DNA from: Gammaproteobacteria bacterium
GTDB lineage: Bacteria; Pseudomonadota; Gammaproteobacteria; Tenderiales; Tenderiaceae
Length of the DNA stretch: 5,585 nucleotides
Assembly: GCA_027001525.1 (NCBI GenBank)
Contig: JALTMR010000213.1
Span: forward strand, 1 to 5,585
Direction: 5' to 3'
Part shown: piece after piece, positions 1-5,585 of the stretch
Layout: each line of letters opens with the position of its first letter
How positions within the stretch are numbered: position 1 is the stretch's first letter
Position numbers and translations under genes: made by a program
Notes under the pieces: model-generated
Seen by the model: the letters and a program-made list of their open reading frames with translations, nothing else
Database searches by the model: none
What the model was told of the DNA's origin: nothing

Positions 1-12
1 ATGTGGACGCGC

Positions 13-40
13 CGGGGTATGCTGAAGATACATAACCCCG
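13..40. repeat. Inverted repeat just downstream of the first PEP-CTERM gene (possible terminator)
   Basis: The arms at 13-21 and 31-40 pair over 9 bp with a single bulged A at 34, around a 9-base loop. The structure starts 9 bases after the stop codon of the minus-strand gene at 50-820. Read on the plus strand it is followed by TTTTG, so it would better suit an intrinsic terminator for a convergent plus-strand gene lying left of the window. On the minus strand no T-run follows. The outer stem CGGGGT/ACCCCG recurs behind the paralogous gene (1337-1406). The role is inferred. Confidence 0.45.
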
Positions 41-49
41 TTTTGCCTG

Positions 50-820
50 TTAGTTGGCCGGCCGTACTTCGTGAGCTGGCTGAATGGCTCTTCGTCTCCT
101 GACAAAACCTAGTCCGACAACTCCCAAGCCCAGTAGAGTGATGGTAGCGGGTGCAGGCACGGGGTAGTGAGTCAGGTTGCTTGACAGTCTGTAGTCATCA
201 TTGAAGGCAAAGCTATACATCGATGTGCCATCTCCAACATTTCTGTCTATTCTGTCGATACTCAGGCTGAGTGAATAGGTGTTGAACTGATCCAGAATGC
301 CTATTGACTCAAAAGGGGTATTCGCCCCAAACGCTTCGTCTGCGATCGTCTCTCCCGTCGTCTCATTGAACAAGCTAAATGTCCCCGAACCACCGAATCC
401 GTTGTATGCAAACATCCTGAAATCGGTGTTTTCCGTAGCGGAAAAAACCCAGTCGGTCTGGAAATAAGAAGATGCCCAGGCGAATGTACTGTCATCGGTG
501 ACCGTTAAGCCAGAAAATAACGTTGTGTCACGACCAGACCCGAAGTTGTTGATATTTCTTCCCACAGCGTATCTCAGTGCGACCCGGCCTCCATATCCGG
601 TGCTAGGGTCACGGCCATATACACTTTCAGCTATGTCGATTGCCGCCCCTTCATACCTGAATGCCTCTGAGACTTGCACATCGTACGGTGGACGCTCGTC
701 TGTTACTTTGATAGACATTTTTGAATAGAGCCAGTTGTTTTGAACAATGACCGTGGCCTGGGCTGTAACGCTCCAGGAGAAAAGAGCGGTATAAGCAATC
801 GGTTGTATAAAATTTCGCAT
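50..820 (-). CDS. Secreted PEP-CTERM (PAP-variant) protein, 256 aa, function unknown
   Basis: The predicted product is exported and anchored or sorted at the cell surface; its biochemical role is unknown. Residues 1-22 form a signal peptide with a likely cut after the AQA at 20-22. The mature part is cysteine-free and rich in Ser, Thr, Phe and Asp, suggesting a beta-rich extracellular domain. The C-terminus is a PEP-CTERM-type tail: VPAP at 221-224, a hydrophobic helix at about 226-240, then RRRR at 241-244. In this family an exosortase usually recognises PEP; here the Glu is Ala. A further 12 residues (AIQPAHEVRPAN) follow the Arg cluster, longer than usual. The frame stays open upstream to 1036, but the start at 820 is chosen because it directly precedes the signal peptide and has a Shine-Dalgarno sequence. 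It is a tandem paralogue of the gene at 1412-2173. No exosortase gene is in the window. Confidence 0.85.
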   Translation of the reverse strand: MRNFIQPIAYTALFSWSVTAQATVIVQNNWLYSKMSIKVTDERPPYDVQVSEAFRYEGAAIDIAESVYGRDPSTGYGGRVALRYAVGRNINNFGSGRDTTLFSGLTVTDDSTFAWASSYFQTDWVFSATENTDFRMFAYNGFGGSGTFSLFNETTGETIADEAFGANTPFESIGILDQFNTYSLSLSIDRIDRNVGDGTSMYSFAFNDDYRLSSNLTHYPVPAPATITLLGLGVVGLGFVRRRRAIQPAHEVRPAN

Positions 821-824
821 GACG

Positions 825-834
825 TCACCTTCCT
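825..834 (-). promoter_or_regulatory. Ribosome-binding site fixing the start of the first PEP-CTERM gene
   Basis: The minus strand reads AGGAAGGTGA just before the ATG at 820-818, a good match to the 16S anti-Shine-Dalgarno sequence. It supports the start at 820 over the longer open frame reaching 1036, whose extra 72 residues would bury the signal peptide inside the protein. The leader resembles that of the paralogue. Confidence 0.7.
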
Positions 835-1005
835 GGTGTTGAAGTGGCATGTGCTTGATTTTGCCATTGATGTGTCGATCTGTTTTACGCGGAAAACGTC
901 TATCGATGTTTCCCCCTTTTTTCTGCGTATGACTCGTGAATATGAACAGTATTTCGACCGGCCTCCCTGCGGTTTGTGGTGGGTTGGTGTCTGTGTCGGA
1001 ACCGC

Positions 1006-1066
1006 TTTTCTTCGCGCTGATGCGAACAATCCGCAATTTTTTCGGCGCTCGAAGCGCGGAGGAAAA
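1006..1066. repeat. Imperfect inverted repeat (13 pairs, one bulge)
   Basis: The arm TTTTCTTCGCGCT at 1006-1018 pairs with AGCGCGGAGGAAAA at 1053-1066 through 13 pairs, including one G-T wobble and one bulged G. The 34-base interval holds a competing small hairpin, GCGCT-CGA-AGCGC, at about 1045-1057. Neither strand shows the T-run expected of an intrinsic terminator. A chance origin is possible. Confidence 0.3.
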
Positions 1067-1270
1067 TTCAGCCTTTCCCGAGAACTATTGGGGGGGGACA
1101 GGACAAAGGGTCGAGGCATCAGCCTTCGAGTCTGTTACAGTCGCCGCCACGCTGCGCCTCACGCACAAGCCTTGGTTCATTGTGTCATCTTTGCGATCAG
1201 CGAAATTAAAGCATGACATTCTTTTACACGAGTCATCGCTTCGATGAATAGGTTTATCGTCGGGGGCATA

Positions 1271-1303
1271 GGGCAGGAGCAACGACCTGTTTGGTTGCTG
1301 CCC
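1271..1303. repeat. Stem-loop GGGCAG...CTGCCC downstream of the second PEP-CTERM gene
   Basis: The arms GGGCAG (1271-1276) and CTGCCC (1298-1303) pair over 6 bp. CAAC (1280-1283) and GTTG (1294-1297) add 4 bp, with a 3-base bulge on one side and a 10-base loop. No T-run follows on the minus strand. It lies 33 bases beyond the larger inverted repeat at 1337-1406, so the two may act together as a 3' processing or termination zone for the gene at 1412-2173. That role is inferred. Confidence 0.35.
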
Positions 1304-1336
1304 GGTATGGTGAAATATTGCTTGTTGGTCAGTTGT

Positions 1337-1406
1337 CGGGGTACGACCAGAGTGCACAGGGAAGGCGGTTCAGATAGGTGCTCTCTGCGCGAATGGTCGT
1401 ACCCCG
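1337..1406. repeat. Perfect 13-bp inverted repeat with nested inner stem, behind the second PEP-CTERM gene
   Basis: CGGGGTACGACCA at 1337-1349 is the exact reverse complement of 1394-1406. An inner stem, 1350-1357 with 1378-1385, adds 7 of 8 possible pairs. The 8 bases at 1386-1393 are left unpaired on one side. The element begins 5 bases after the stop codon of the minus-strand gene at 1412-2173. No T-run follows on the minus strand, so it is not a classical intrinsic terminator. The 70-base bulged hairpin recalls an integron attC site in shape, but the RYYYAAC and GTTRRRY core sites are absent. Confidence 0.6.
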
Positions 1407-1411
1407 GTTGT

Positions 1412-2173
1412 TTAAATGGCCTTTTGTCTCCGTGCCAAGCCCAACGCCACAATTCCAAAGCCCAGCAAGGCGAGGCTGCCGGGTTCCGGAACCGGGTAGT
1501 GCGTTCGATCTGCTGATAATATGAAATCGTCACTCAAACCAAAGCTGAAAGCGGAGGAACCATCGCCAACACCGGTATCCCGTCTATCGATAATAAAGCT
1601 TAGCGAGTAGGTGTTGAACGGGGCCAGAACACCTGTTGAGTCAATCGTACCGATGCTACCACCTGGTCCGAATGTTTCGTCGGCCACGGTCTCTCCAGTG
1701 GTCTCGTTAAACAAACTGAATGCTCCAAGTCCACCGTTTTCGCCGAAAGCCCGCATTCGGAAGTCGGTACTTTCAGTTGTGGAAAAAGTCCAGTCAGTCC
1801 GAAGATAAGCGGAGGCCCATGCGTAAATGCCATCATCAGTGCCGGTTAATCCGGAAAACAGTGTGGTACTGAGACCGGTAGGTTGAGCTTCAGGAACAAG
1901 ACCACCCACATCATACCGAAGCCAAGATTGCGCTGAGCTACTGCTGTTGAAGGGAGAAGTGGTTGCTATGTACTCATCCTTGGCTGCCGCTTCCCCTGCG
2001 TAACCGAAACTATTTGAATCGAGAAGAGCCCCCGGACCGCTTGTACTCTCCTCTCTCACTTCGGTATACATTTTTGATGAGAGCCAATCATTTTGAACGA
2101 TGACCGTGGCTTGAGCACCGAAGCTGATTGAGATTAGTGCGGTGCAGGCTAATGGCCGTAGAATCTTTTTCAT
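1412..2173 (-). CDS. Secreted PEP-CTERM sorting-domain protein, 253 aa, function unknown
   Basis: The product is predicted to be exported and then processed by an exosortase encoded elsewhere. Residues 1-22 are a signal peptide (MKKI start, hydrophobic core, cut after the AQA at 20-22). The C-terminus is a textbook PEP-CTERM tail: VPEP at 228-231, a hydrophobic helix at about 233-247, then RRQK at 248-251 and the end of the protein. The mature domain has no cysteine and no motif I recognise; conserved stretches shared with the paralogue at 50-820 include TTLFSGLT (103-110), TDFRM (136-140), FSLFNETTGET (152-162) and the VGDG region near 202-205. Residues 36-102 differ strongly between the two. 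The start at 2173 has an AGGTGA ribosome-binding site and an immediate signal peptide. Proteins of this class are often linked to exopolysaccharide and biofilm matrix; that role here is inference. Confidence 0.9.
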   Translation of the reverse strand: MKKILRPLACTALISISFGAQATVIVQNDWLSSKMYTEVREESTSGPGALLDSNSFGYAGEAAAKDEYIATTSPFNSSSSAQSWLRYDVGGLVPEAQPTGLSTTLFSGLTGTDDGIYAWASAYLRTDWTFSTTESTDFRMRAFGENGGLGAFSLFNETTGETVADETFGPGGSIGTIDSTGVLAPFNTYSLSFIIDRRDTGVGDGSSAFSFGLSDDFILSADRTHYPVPEPGSLALLGFGIVALGLARRQKAI

Positions 2174-2177
2174 AACA

Positions 2178-2183
2178 TCACCT
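2178..2183 (-). promoter_or_regulatory. Ribosome-binding site of the second PEP-CTERM gene
   Basis: AGGTGA on the minus strand lies 4 bases before the ATG at 2173-2171, and AGGTGAT fits the 16S anti-Shine-Dalgarno. The surrounding 28 or so bases align with the leader of the paralogue at 821-850, including the shared AGGTGA, so the leader was probably duplicated with the gene. Confidence 0.65.
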
Positions 2184-2743
2184 ATTAGGTTTAAATGGCG
2201 TGTGTCAGACCGCCGTTGATTAAGGCTTTACTTCCCTGTGCGCAAGACCTGGCTATGTTTCATAAAGTTGTTGAACATGGCTGGCGGGCTCGAGCAGTAC
2301 TTCCCTTTCTCCTTTTTACAGTTCGTTACGAATCATCTGGTTATGCCTGGGACTGTTACCGTTTACTTTTACTTTACGCCCGCATACCGGACGTCAACAG
2401 AAGGAGGGTGTTTGACCTGCGGAAATTGATCAATCATCTTGTTTTTTACCCTCCCTCCATGGGGGAGTCTTGTGGTTAGGTCGGTTGGCGTCAATACGTA
2501 CTTTTCACAGGGGCTTTGTTTTTGCGGGTGGCATTGTGTCTGTTCGGGCAGGACCTAAAGGCAGGATGCGCCAGAGAGGATCGATAATAATGGTGTCAGT
2601 GGATCTCCAATGAGACCAACCCCGTACCGGGTGGTTTTGGGAGGGCTTGCGTCTACAAACCCCGGCTTAGGGTATAGCGGGAGAAAGCATCGTGGGGTTT
2701 CAGGGGGGGAGAGAAAAGTGAGCGGTGGGTCAGCGATATGTCT

Positions 2744-2792
2744 CGTTCCCATGCCCTCAGGCTGTCATGCTGACTCCCGGGGCATGGGAACG
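2744..2792. repeat. 13-bp perfect inverted repeat after phoU; possible terminator or dispersed palindromic element
   Basis: CGTTCCCATGCCC at 2744-2756 is the exact reverse complement of 2780-2792. Three outer pairs with G-T wobbles can extend it. The loop of 23 bases holds a small hairpin (GTCA-TGC-TGAC). The phoU stop lies 8 bases away, so on the minus strand this is the first structure in the 3' untranslated region. No T-run follows on that strand. The arm resembles the CGTTCCCACGC...GCGTGGGAACG type of palindrome that I recall as repeated in many gammaproteobacterial genomes; that link is from memory and untested. Confidence 0.6.
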
Positions 2793-2800
2793 GGGAAGTG

Positions 2801-3505
2801 TCAGCTGCCTCTTACCTTCTCTTCCATCTTCTCCATACTGATGTGGCGTACGTCTTTGCCCTCGACCAGGTAGACGATGTATTCGCAGATGTTTTTGGCG
2901 TGGTCGCCGATGCGTTCCAGGGCGCGAGCGGCCCACATGACGTCGAGCACGCGCTTGATGGTGCGGGGGTCTTCCATCATGAAGGTCATGAGTTGGCGCA
3001 TGATCCCTTCGTATTCCTGATCCACTTTCAGGTCTTTCTTGGCAACCTTTATGGCGGCATCCACGTCCATGCGGACAAAGGCATCCAGCGCTTCGTGGGT
3101 CATCGTCTGCACATGTTCGCCCAGGGTCTGGATTTCAAAGTAACCGCTGCGGGGGCGTTCCATATTGGCCAGGCCGCGCCCCATGCGGGCGACTTTTTCT
3201 GCCTGATCGCCCATGCGTTCAAGGTCGGTGATGGTTTTGATGACGGCCACGATGAGGCGCAGGTCACTGGCCGCCGGTTGGCGGCGGGCGATGACGTGGG
3301 TGCACTCCTCGTCGATCTCCACCTCCATGCGGTTGACCTTGTGGTCATTGCGAATGACGGTTTCGGCCAGTTCGGTGTCGCCTTCGGTGAGGGCGGCGAC
3401 GGCATCTCTGATCTGTTGCTCAACCAGCCCGCCCATGGCAAACACCTGGTTGCGCAGGTTCTCCAGTTCGTTGTCGAACTGATGTGAAATGTGATTTTTG
3501 TCCAT
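2801..3505 (-). CDS. phoU: Phosphate transport system accessory protein PhoU, 234 aa
   Basis: PhoU is a cytoplasmic all-helical protein that works with the Pst transporter and the sensor kinase PhoR to keep the Pho regulon off when phosphate is plentiful, and it limits Pst uptake. The protein shows the two-fold repeat of the family. Each half has an acidic metal-binding motif: E96-x3-D100 in ERMGD and E197-x3-D201 in ERIGD, about 101 residues apart. The 234-residue length is normal for PhoU. The N-terminal HQFDNEL and AMGGLVE stretches fit the first helices. The start at 3505 is preceded by GGGGGAG at 3510-3516 on the minus strand. It follows pstB by 14 bases, so the two are very probably co-transcribed. 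The gene appears intact, and the hairpin at 2744-2792 follows it. Confidence 0.97.
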   Translation of the reverse strand: MDKNHISHQFDNELENLRNQVFAMGGLVEQQIRDAVAALTEGDTELAETVIRNDHKVNRMEVEIDEECTHVIARRQPAASDLRLIVAVIKTITDLERMGDQAEKVARMGRGLANMERPRSGYFEIQTLGEHVQTMTHEALDAFVRMDVDAAIKVAKKDLKVDQEYEGIMRQLMTFMMEDPRTIKRVLDVMWAARALERIGDHAKNICEYIVYLVEGKDVRHISMEKMEEKVRGS

Positions 3506-3519
3506 GGTGCTCCCCCGTG

Positions 3520-4356
3520 TTAACCGTAACGGCCAGTAATGTAGTCTTCGGTCTGTTTTTTACCTGGATTGGTGAACAGTGTATCGGTGTCAGCCAGCTC
3601 GATGAGGTCACCCATGTACATGAAGGCCGTGTAGTCCGAGACACGGGCGGCCTGCTGCATGTTGTGGGTGACGATGACGATGGTGTATTTCGACTTCAGT
3701 TCGTAGATCAGCTCCTCGATCTTCAGCGTCGAGATGGGGTCGAGTGCCGAGGCGGGTTCATCGAGCAGCAGGACTTCGGGCTCGATGGCGATGGCACGGG
3801 CGATGACCAGACGTTGCTGCTGGCCGCCGGACAGGCCAAATGCGTTGTCGTGCAGGCGATCTTTGACCTCATCCCACAGGGCGGCACCGCGGAGCGATTT
3901 TTCCACAATCTCGTCGATCAGGCGACGATCGTTGATGCCCTGGATACGCAGGCCGTAGGCGACGTTTTCGTAGATCGATTTGGGAAAGGGGTTGGGTTTT
4001 TGGAAAACCATACCGACGCGGCGGCGCAGGTCGGATACCTCGACGTTGCGGTCGTAGATGTTCTTTCCCGCCAGCATGATCTTCCCCTCGATGCGTACAC
4101 CGTCCACCAGATCGTTCATTCGGTTGAAGCAGCGCAGCAGCGTTGATTTGCCGCAGCCACTGGGGCCGATAAAGGCGGTGACGCGCTGGCGCGGAATTGG
4201 CAGGTTGATGCCGTTGAGGGCCTGTTTTTCGCCATAGAACAGCTTGAGGTCCCTGACTTCGATCAGGGTGCTCTCTTCGTCTTTGGGCTTGTCGTTGCTG
4301 TCCCGCTTCAGGGCGCTCATGTCGACGCCGTGGCTCAATGTGCGATTGTCACTCAT
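3520..4356 (-). CDS. pstB: Phosphate ABC transporter ATP-binding protein PstB, 278 aa
   Basis: PstB is the ATPase of the high-affinity PstSCAB phosphate importer, acting as a dimer on the cytoplasmic face of the PstC/PstA permeases. All nucleotide-binding motifs are present: Walker [10 protein letters not shown] (64-72), Q-loop with Q119 in VFQKPNPFP, signature LSGGQQQR (175-182), Walker B VLLLDEP (195-201) with catalytic E200, D-loop SALD (203-206) and the switch His231 in VTHN. The ending ITGRYG is typical of PstB. About 30 polar residues precede the ABC core, slightly more than in the 257-residue E. coli protein. The start at 4356 has only a weak ribosome-binding site (GAGTG about 10 bases upstream); an internal Met at residue 13 is the alternative. 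It lies between pstA and phoU. Confidence 0.97.
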   Translation of the reverse strand: MSDNRTLSHGVDMSALKRDSNDKPKDEESTLIEVRDLKLFYGEKQALNGINLPIPRQRVTAFIGPSGCGKSTLLRCFNRMNDLVDGVRIEGKIMLAGKNIYDRNVEVSDLRRRVGMVFQKPNPFPKSIYENVAYGLRIQGINDRRLIDEIVEKSLRGAALWDEVKDRLHDNAFGLSGGQQQRLVIARAIAIEPEVLLLDEPASALDPISTLKIEELIYELKSKYTIVIVTHNMQQAARVSDYTAFMYMGDLIELADTDTLFTNPGKKQTEDYITGRYG

Positions 4357-4424
4357 TGTGTTTTTACACTCGGTTGTGGCTTGAGGTTCATTCTGGAGTT
4401 TCTCATCTGGTCTGGGCCGAGATG

Positions 4425-5585
4425 CTAGTGTTCCATTGATTTGTATTTTTCGCGCAAGCGGTTACGAATAGCGATGGCGGCCAGGTTGAGGGCGATAATC
4501 ACCAGCACCAGCAGTAGCGCTGTGGCGTAGACCAGCGGCCGGGCGGCCTCGACGTTGGGGCTCTGGAAGCCGACGTCGTAGATGTGGAAGCCCAGGTGCA
4601 TGAATTTTCTATCCAGGTGGATGAAGGGTTCGACGGCATCCACCGGCAGCGAGGCGGCCAGCTTCACTACACCCACCAGCATCAGTGGCGCCACTTCGCC
4701 GGCGGCGCGGGCCACGGCGAGAATCAGGCCTGTCATGATGGCCGGGCTGGCCATGGGGACGATGGTGCGCCACAGCGTCTCGGCTTTGGTTGCCCCCAGC
4801 GCCAGGCTGCCTTCGCGGATGGAGCTGGGGATGCGTGACAGTCCCTCTTCGGTGGCGACGATGACCACCGGCACGGTGAGCAGCGCCAGCGTGATGGAGG
4901 CCCACAGCAAACCCGGGGTGCCGAATGTCGGAGCGGGCAGGGCTTCGGGGTAGAAGATCTGATCGATGGAGCCGCCGAGCACGTAGACAAAAAAGCCGAG
5001 ACCAAACACGCCGTACACAATGGAGGGCACGCCGGCCAGGTTGTTGACGGCGATGCGGATGGTGCGGGTCACCGGCCCCTGTTTGGCGTATTCGCGCAGG
5101 TAGATGGCTGCCACCACGCCGAAGGGGGTGACCAAGACTGCCATGATCATCACCATCATGACGGTGCCGAAAATAGCGGGGAAGATGCCGCCTTCGGTGT
5201 TGGCTTCACGCGGGTCCTCGCTGACAAACTCCCACAGCTTGGCAACGTAGTGGCCCATCTTCTCGAACATCGACATGGCGTTGGGTTGAAAGGCGCGGAT
5301 GATCTTCGACAGCGGGATCTCCACCACCTGACCACTGGTGGTCTCGGCCTTGAAGCTGTCGCGGTTAATGGCGGTGTAGAGTTCAGTCAGCTTGCGCTGT
5401 TGCTGATTGTACTGAGCGTCAAGGATGGCGCGCTCTTCAGCGATTTCGGCCCGTCTGAGCGGCGCGGCCTCGTGGCGGTAGTCTAACCCTTTTTCTTCCA
5501 GGCGCAGGCGTTCCATCTGGCCGTTGATGTAACCGATCTCGGATTTTTCGATGTCGTGAATGGCCTCACGCAGTTCAGTGGTGCG
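4425..5585 (-). CDS. pstA: Phosphate ABC transporter permease PstA, long form, 5' end outside window
   Basis: PstA is one of the two inner-membrane permeases of the PstSCAB phosphate importer. The frame is open to the right edge, so 386 C-terminal codons are visible and the true start lies beyond 5585. The first 110 or so visible residues are hydrophilic and charged, with a likely coiled-coil stretch, matching the N-terminal extension (DUF3333 type) of long PstA proteins. About five hydrophobic segments follow, near visible residues 133-163, 178-203, 225-245, 283-307 and 348-375. The inner-membrane ABC permease EAA-loop is clear near 258-277: [20 protein letters not shown], the contact site for PstB. 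The [19 protein letters not shown] stretch near the end is characteristic of PstA. pstB begins 68 bases downstream. The Met at 5516 is internal, not the start. Confidence 0.95.
   Translation of the reverse strand, partial: RTTELREAIHDIEKSEIGYINGQMERLRLEEKGLDYRHEAAPLRRAEIAEERAILDAQYNQQQRKLTELYTAINRDSFKAETTSGQVVEIPLSKIIRAFQPNAMSMFEKMGHYVAKLWEFVSEDPREANTEGGIFPAIFGTVMMVMIMAVLVTPFGVVAAIYLREYAKQGPVTRTIRIAVNNLAGVPSIVYGVFGLGFFVYVLGGSIDQIFYPEALPAPTFGTPGLLWASITLALLTVPVVIVATEEGLSRIPSSIREGSLALGATKAETLWRTIVPMASPAIMTGLILAVARAAGEVAPLMLVGVVKLAASLPVDAVEPFIHLDRKFMHLGFHIYDVGFQSPNVEAARPLVYATALLLVLVIIALNLAAIAIRNRLREKYKSMEH

Larger units (their letters stand above)
821..1411. other. 591-base gap between the two PEP-CTERM genes; no supported gene, three stem-loops
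   Basis: No reading frame here has a recognisable domain or convincing signals. The open frames are short, overlap each other on both strands and have no plausible product. The gap holds the leader of the downstream gene at its left end and three inverted repeats (1006-1066, 1271-1303, 1337-1406), listed separately. I looked for sigma-70 and sigma-54 promoters for the gene starting at 820 and found none I would defend. The gap is long enough that the two PEP-CTERM genes are probably not one tight operon. Confidence 0.6.
2174..2800. other. 627-base gap between phoU and the PEP-CTERM pair; no supported gene
   Basis: The gap separates the phosphate operon from the PEP-CTERM genes and must hold the promoter of the gene at 1412-2173 if that is transcribed independently, but I find no convincing -35/-10 or sigma-54 pair. 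A perfect 10-bp palindrome, ATTGATCAAT, lies at 2425-2434 and could be an operator, though a chance origin is likely. A short GC stem (CTCCC...GGGAG) lies near 2450-2467. A weak hairpin with arms 2615-2622 and 2629-2635 is also visible. Small open frames, including a 94-codon plus-strand frame from 2195, have no recognisable product. The inverted repeat at 2744-2792 is listed separately. Confidence 0.6.

Noticed and set aside
843..860. A sigma-54 promoter (TGGCA...GC on the minus strand) before the first PEP-CTERM gene, as seen for some PEP-CTERM genes.
   Set aside because: The distance between the GG and GC elements is one base short and the -12 element is poor.
821..1036. A 72-residue N-terminal extension of the first PEP-CTERM protein, from an in-frame ATG at 1036.
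   Set aside because: It would put the signal peptide in the middle of the protein, whereas the ATG at 820 has a good ribosome-binding site and matches the paralogue's start.
1337..1406. An integron attC site behind the PEP-CTERM gene.
   Set aside because: No RYYYAAC or GTTRRRY core sites are present on either strand, and the genes have long leaders unlike integron cassettes.
2144..2146. A lipoprotein cysteine at residue 10 of the second PEP-CTERM protein.
   Set aside because: The preceding residues do not fit a lipobox, the position is too close to the N-terminus, and the paralogue has no cysteine there.
1410..2199. An 11-bp direct repeat, GTTTAAATGGC, at 1410-1420 and 2189-2199, flanking the second PEP-CTERM gene like a target-site duplication.
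   Set aside because: A few 11-base matches are expected by chance in a window of this size, one copy lies partly in coding sequence, and no transposase or terminal inverted repeats accompany it.
2195..2479. A 94-codon plus-strand frame divergent from the second PEP-CTERM gene, with a weak AGG upstream.
   Set aside because: Its product has no recognisable domain, the apparent ribosome-binding site overlaps the opposite gene's leader by coincidence, and other frames of similar size occur by chance here.
2762..2780. A Pho box in the loop of the post-phoU hairpin (CTGTCAT).
   Set aside because: The second half-site at 11-base spacing is missing, and the position is downstream of the operon rather than upstream.
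2798..3487. A 229-codon plus-strand frame antisense to phoU, and a 220-codon one at 3484-4146 antisense to pstB.
   Set aside because: Both are mirror frames of well-supported genes, arising from their codon use; their products look like no known protein.

Overview
The window looks like a chromosomal segment of a gammaproteobacterium that makes exopolysaccharide or biofilm. Two points suggest this. The pst-phoU genes include the long form of PstA, with a large hydrophilic N-terminal part as in Pseudomonas-like bacteria. Two proteins also carry PEP-CTERM sorting tails, which occur in Gram-negative bacteria with an exosortase. The genus cannot be told from the sequence alone. All five genes I can support lie on the minus strand, so transcription runs from right to left.

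Right part (5585 to 2801): the end of a phosphate-specific transport operon in the order pstA (5' end outside the window), pstB, phoU. PstA is an inner-membrane permease, PstB is the ATPase, and PhoU links transporter state to the PhoR/PhoB phosphate response. pstS and pstC are expected beyond the right edge. The pstA-pstB gap is 68 bases and the pstB-phoU gap is 14 bases. A strong 13-bp inverted repeat starts 8 bases after the phoU stop and probably marks the end of this unit.

Left part (2173 to 50): two tandem paralogous genes for secreted PEP-CTERM proteins of 253 and 256 residues, of unknown function. They share the signal peptide region, the ribosome-binding leader, a long conserved C-terminal half and the C-terminal anchor, but differ in a segment near residues 36-100. 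The copy nearer the left edge has PAP in place of PEP and runs 10 codons past the position where its paralogue stops. Both genes are followed within 10 bases by an inverted repeat whose outer stem begins CGGGGT and ends ACCCCG.

The two long gaps (821-1411 and 2174-2800) hold no gene I can support, but contain several inverted repeats. There are no tRNA or rRNA genes, CRISPR arrays, transposases or integrases. I do not see a clear new multi-gene system. The points most worth following are the diverging PEP-CTERM pair and the structured DNA behind each gene.
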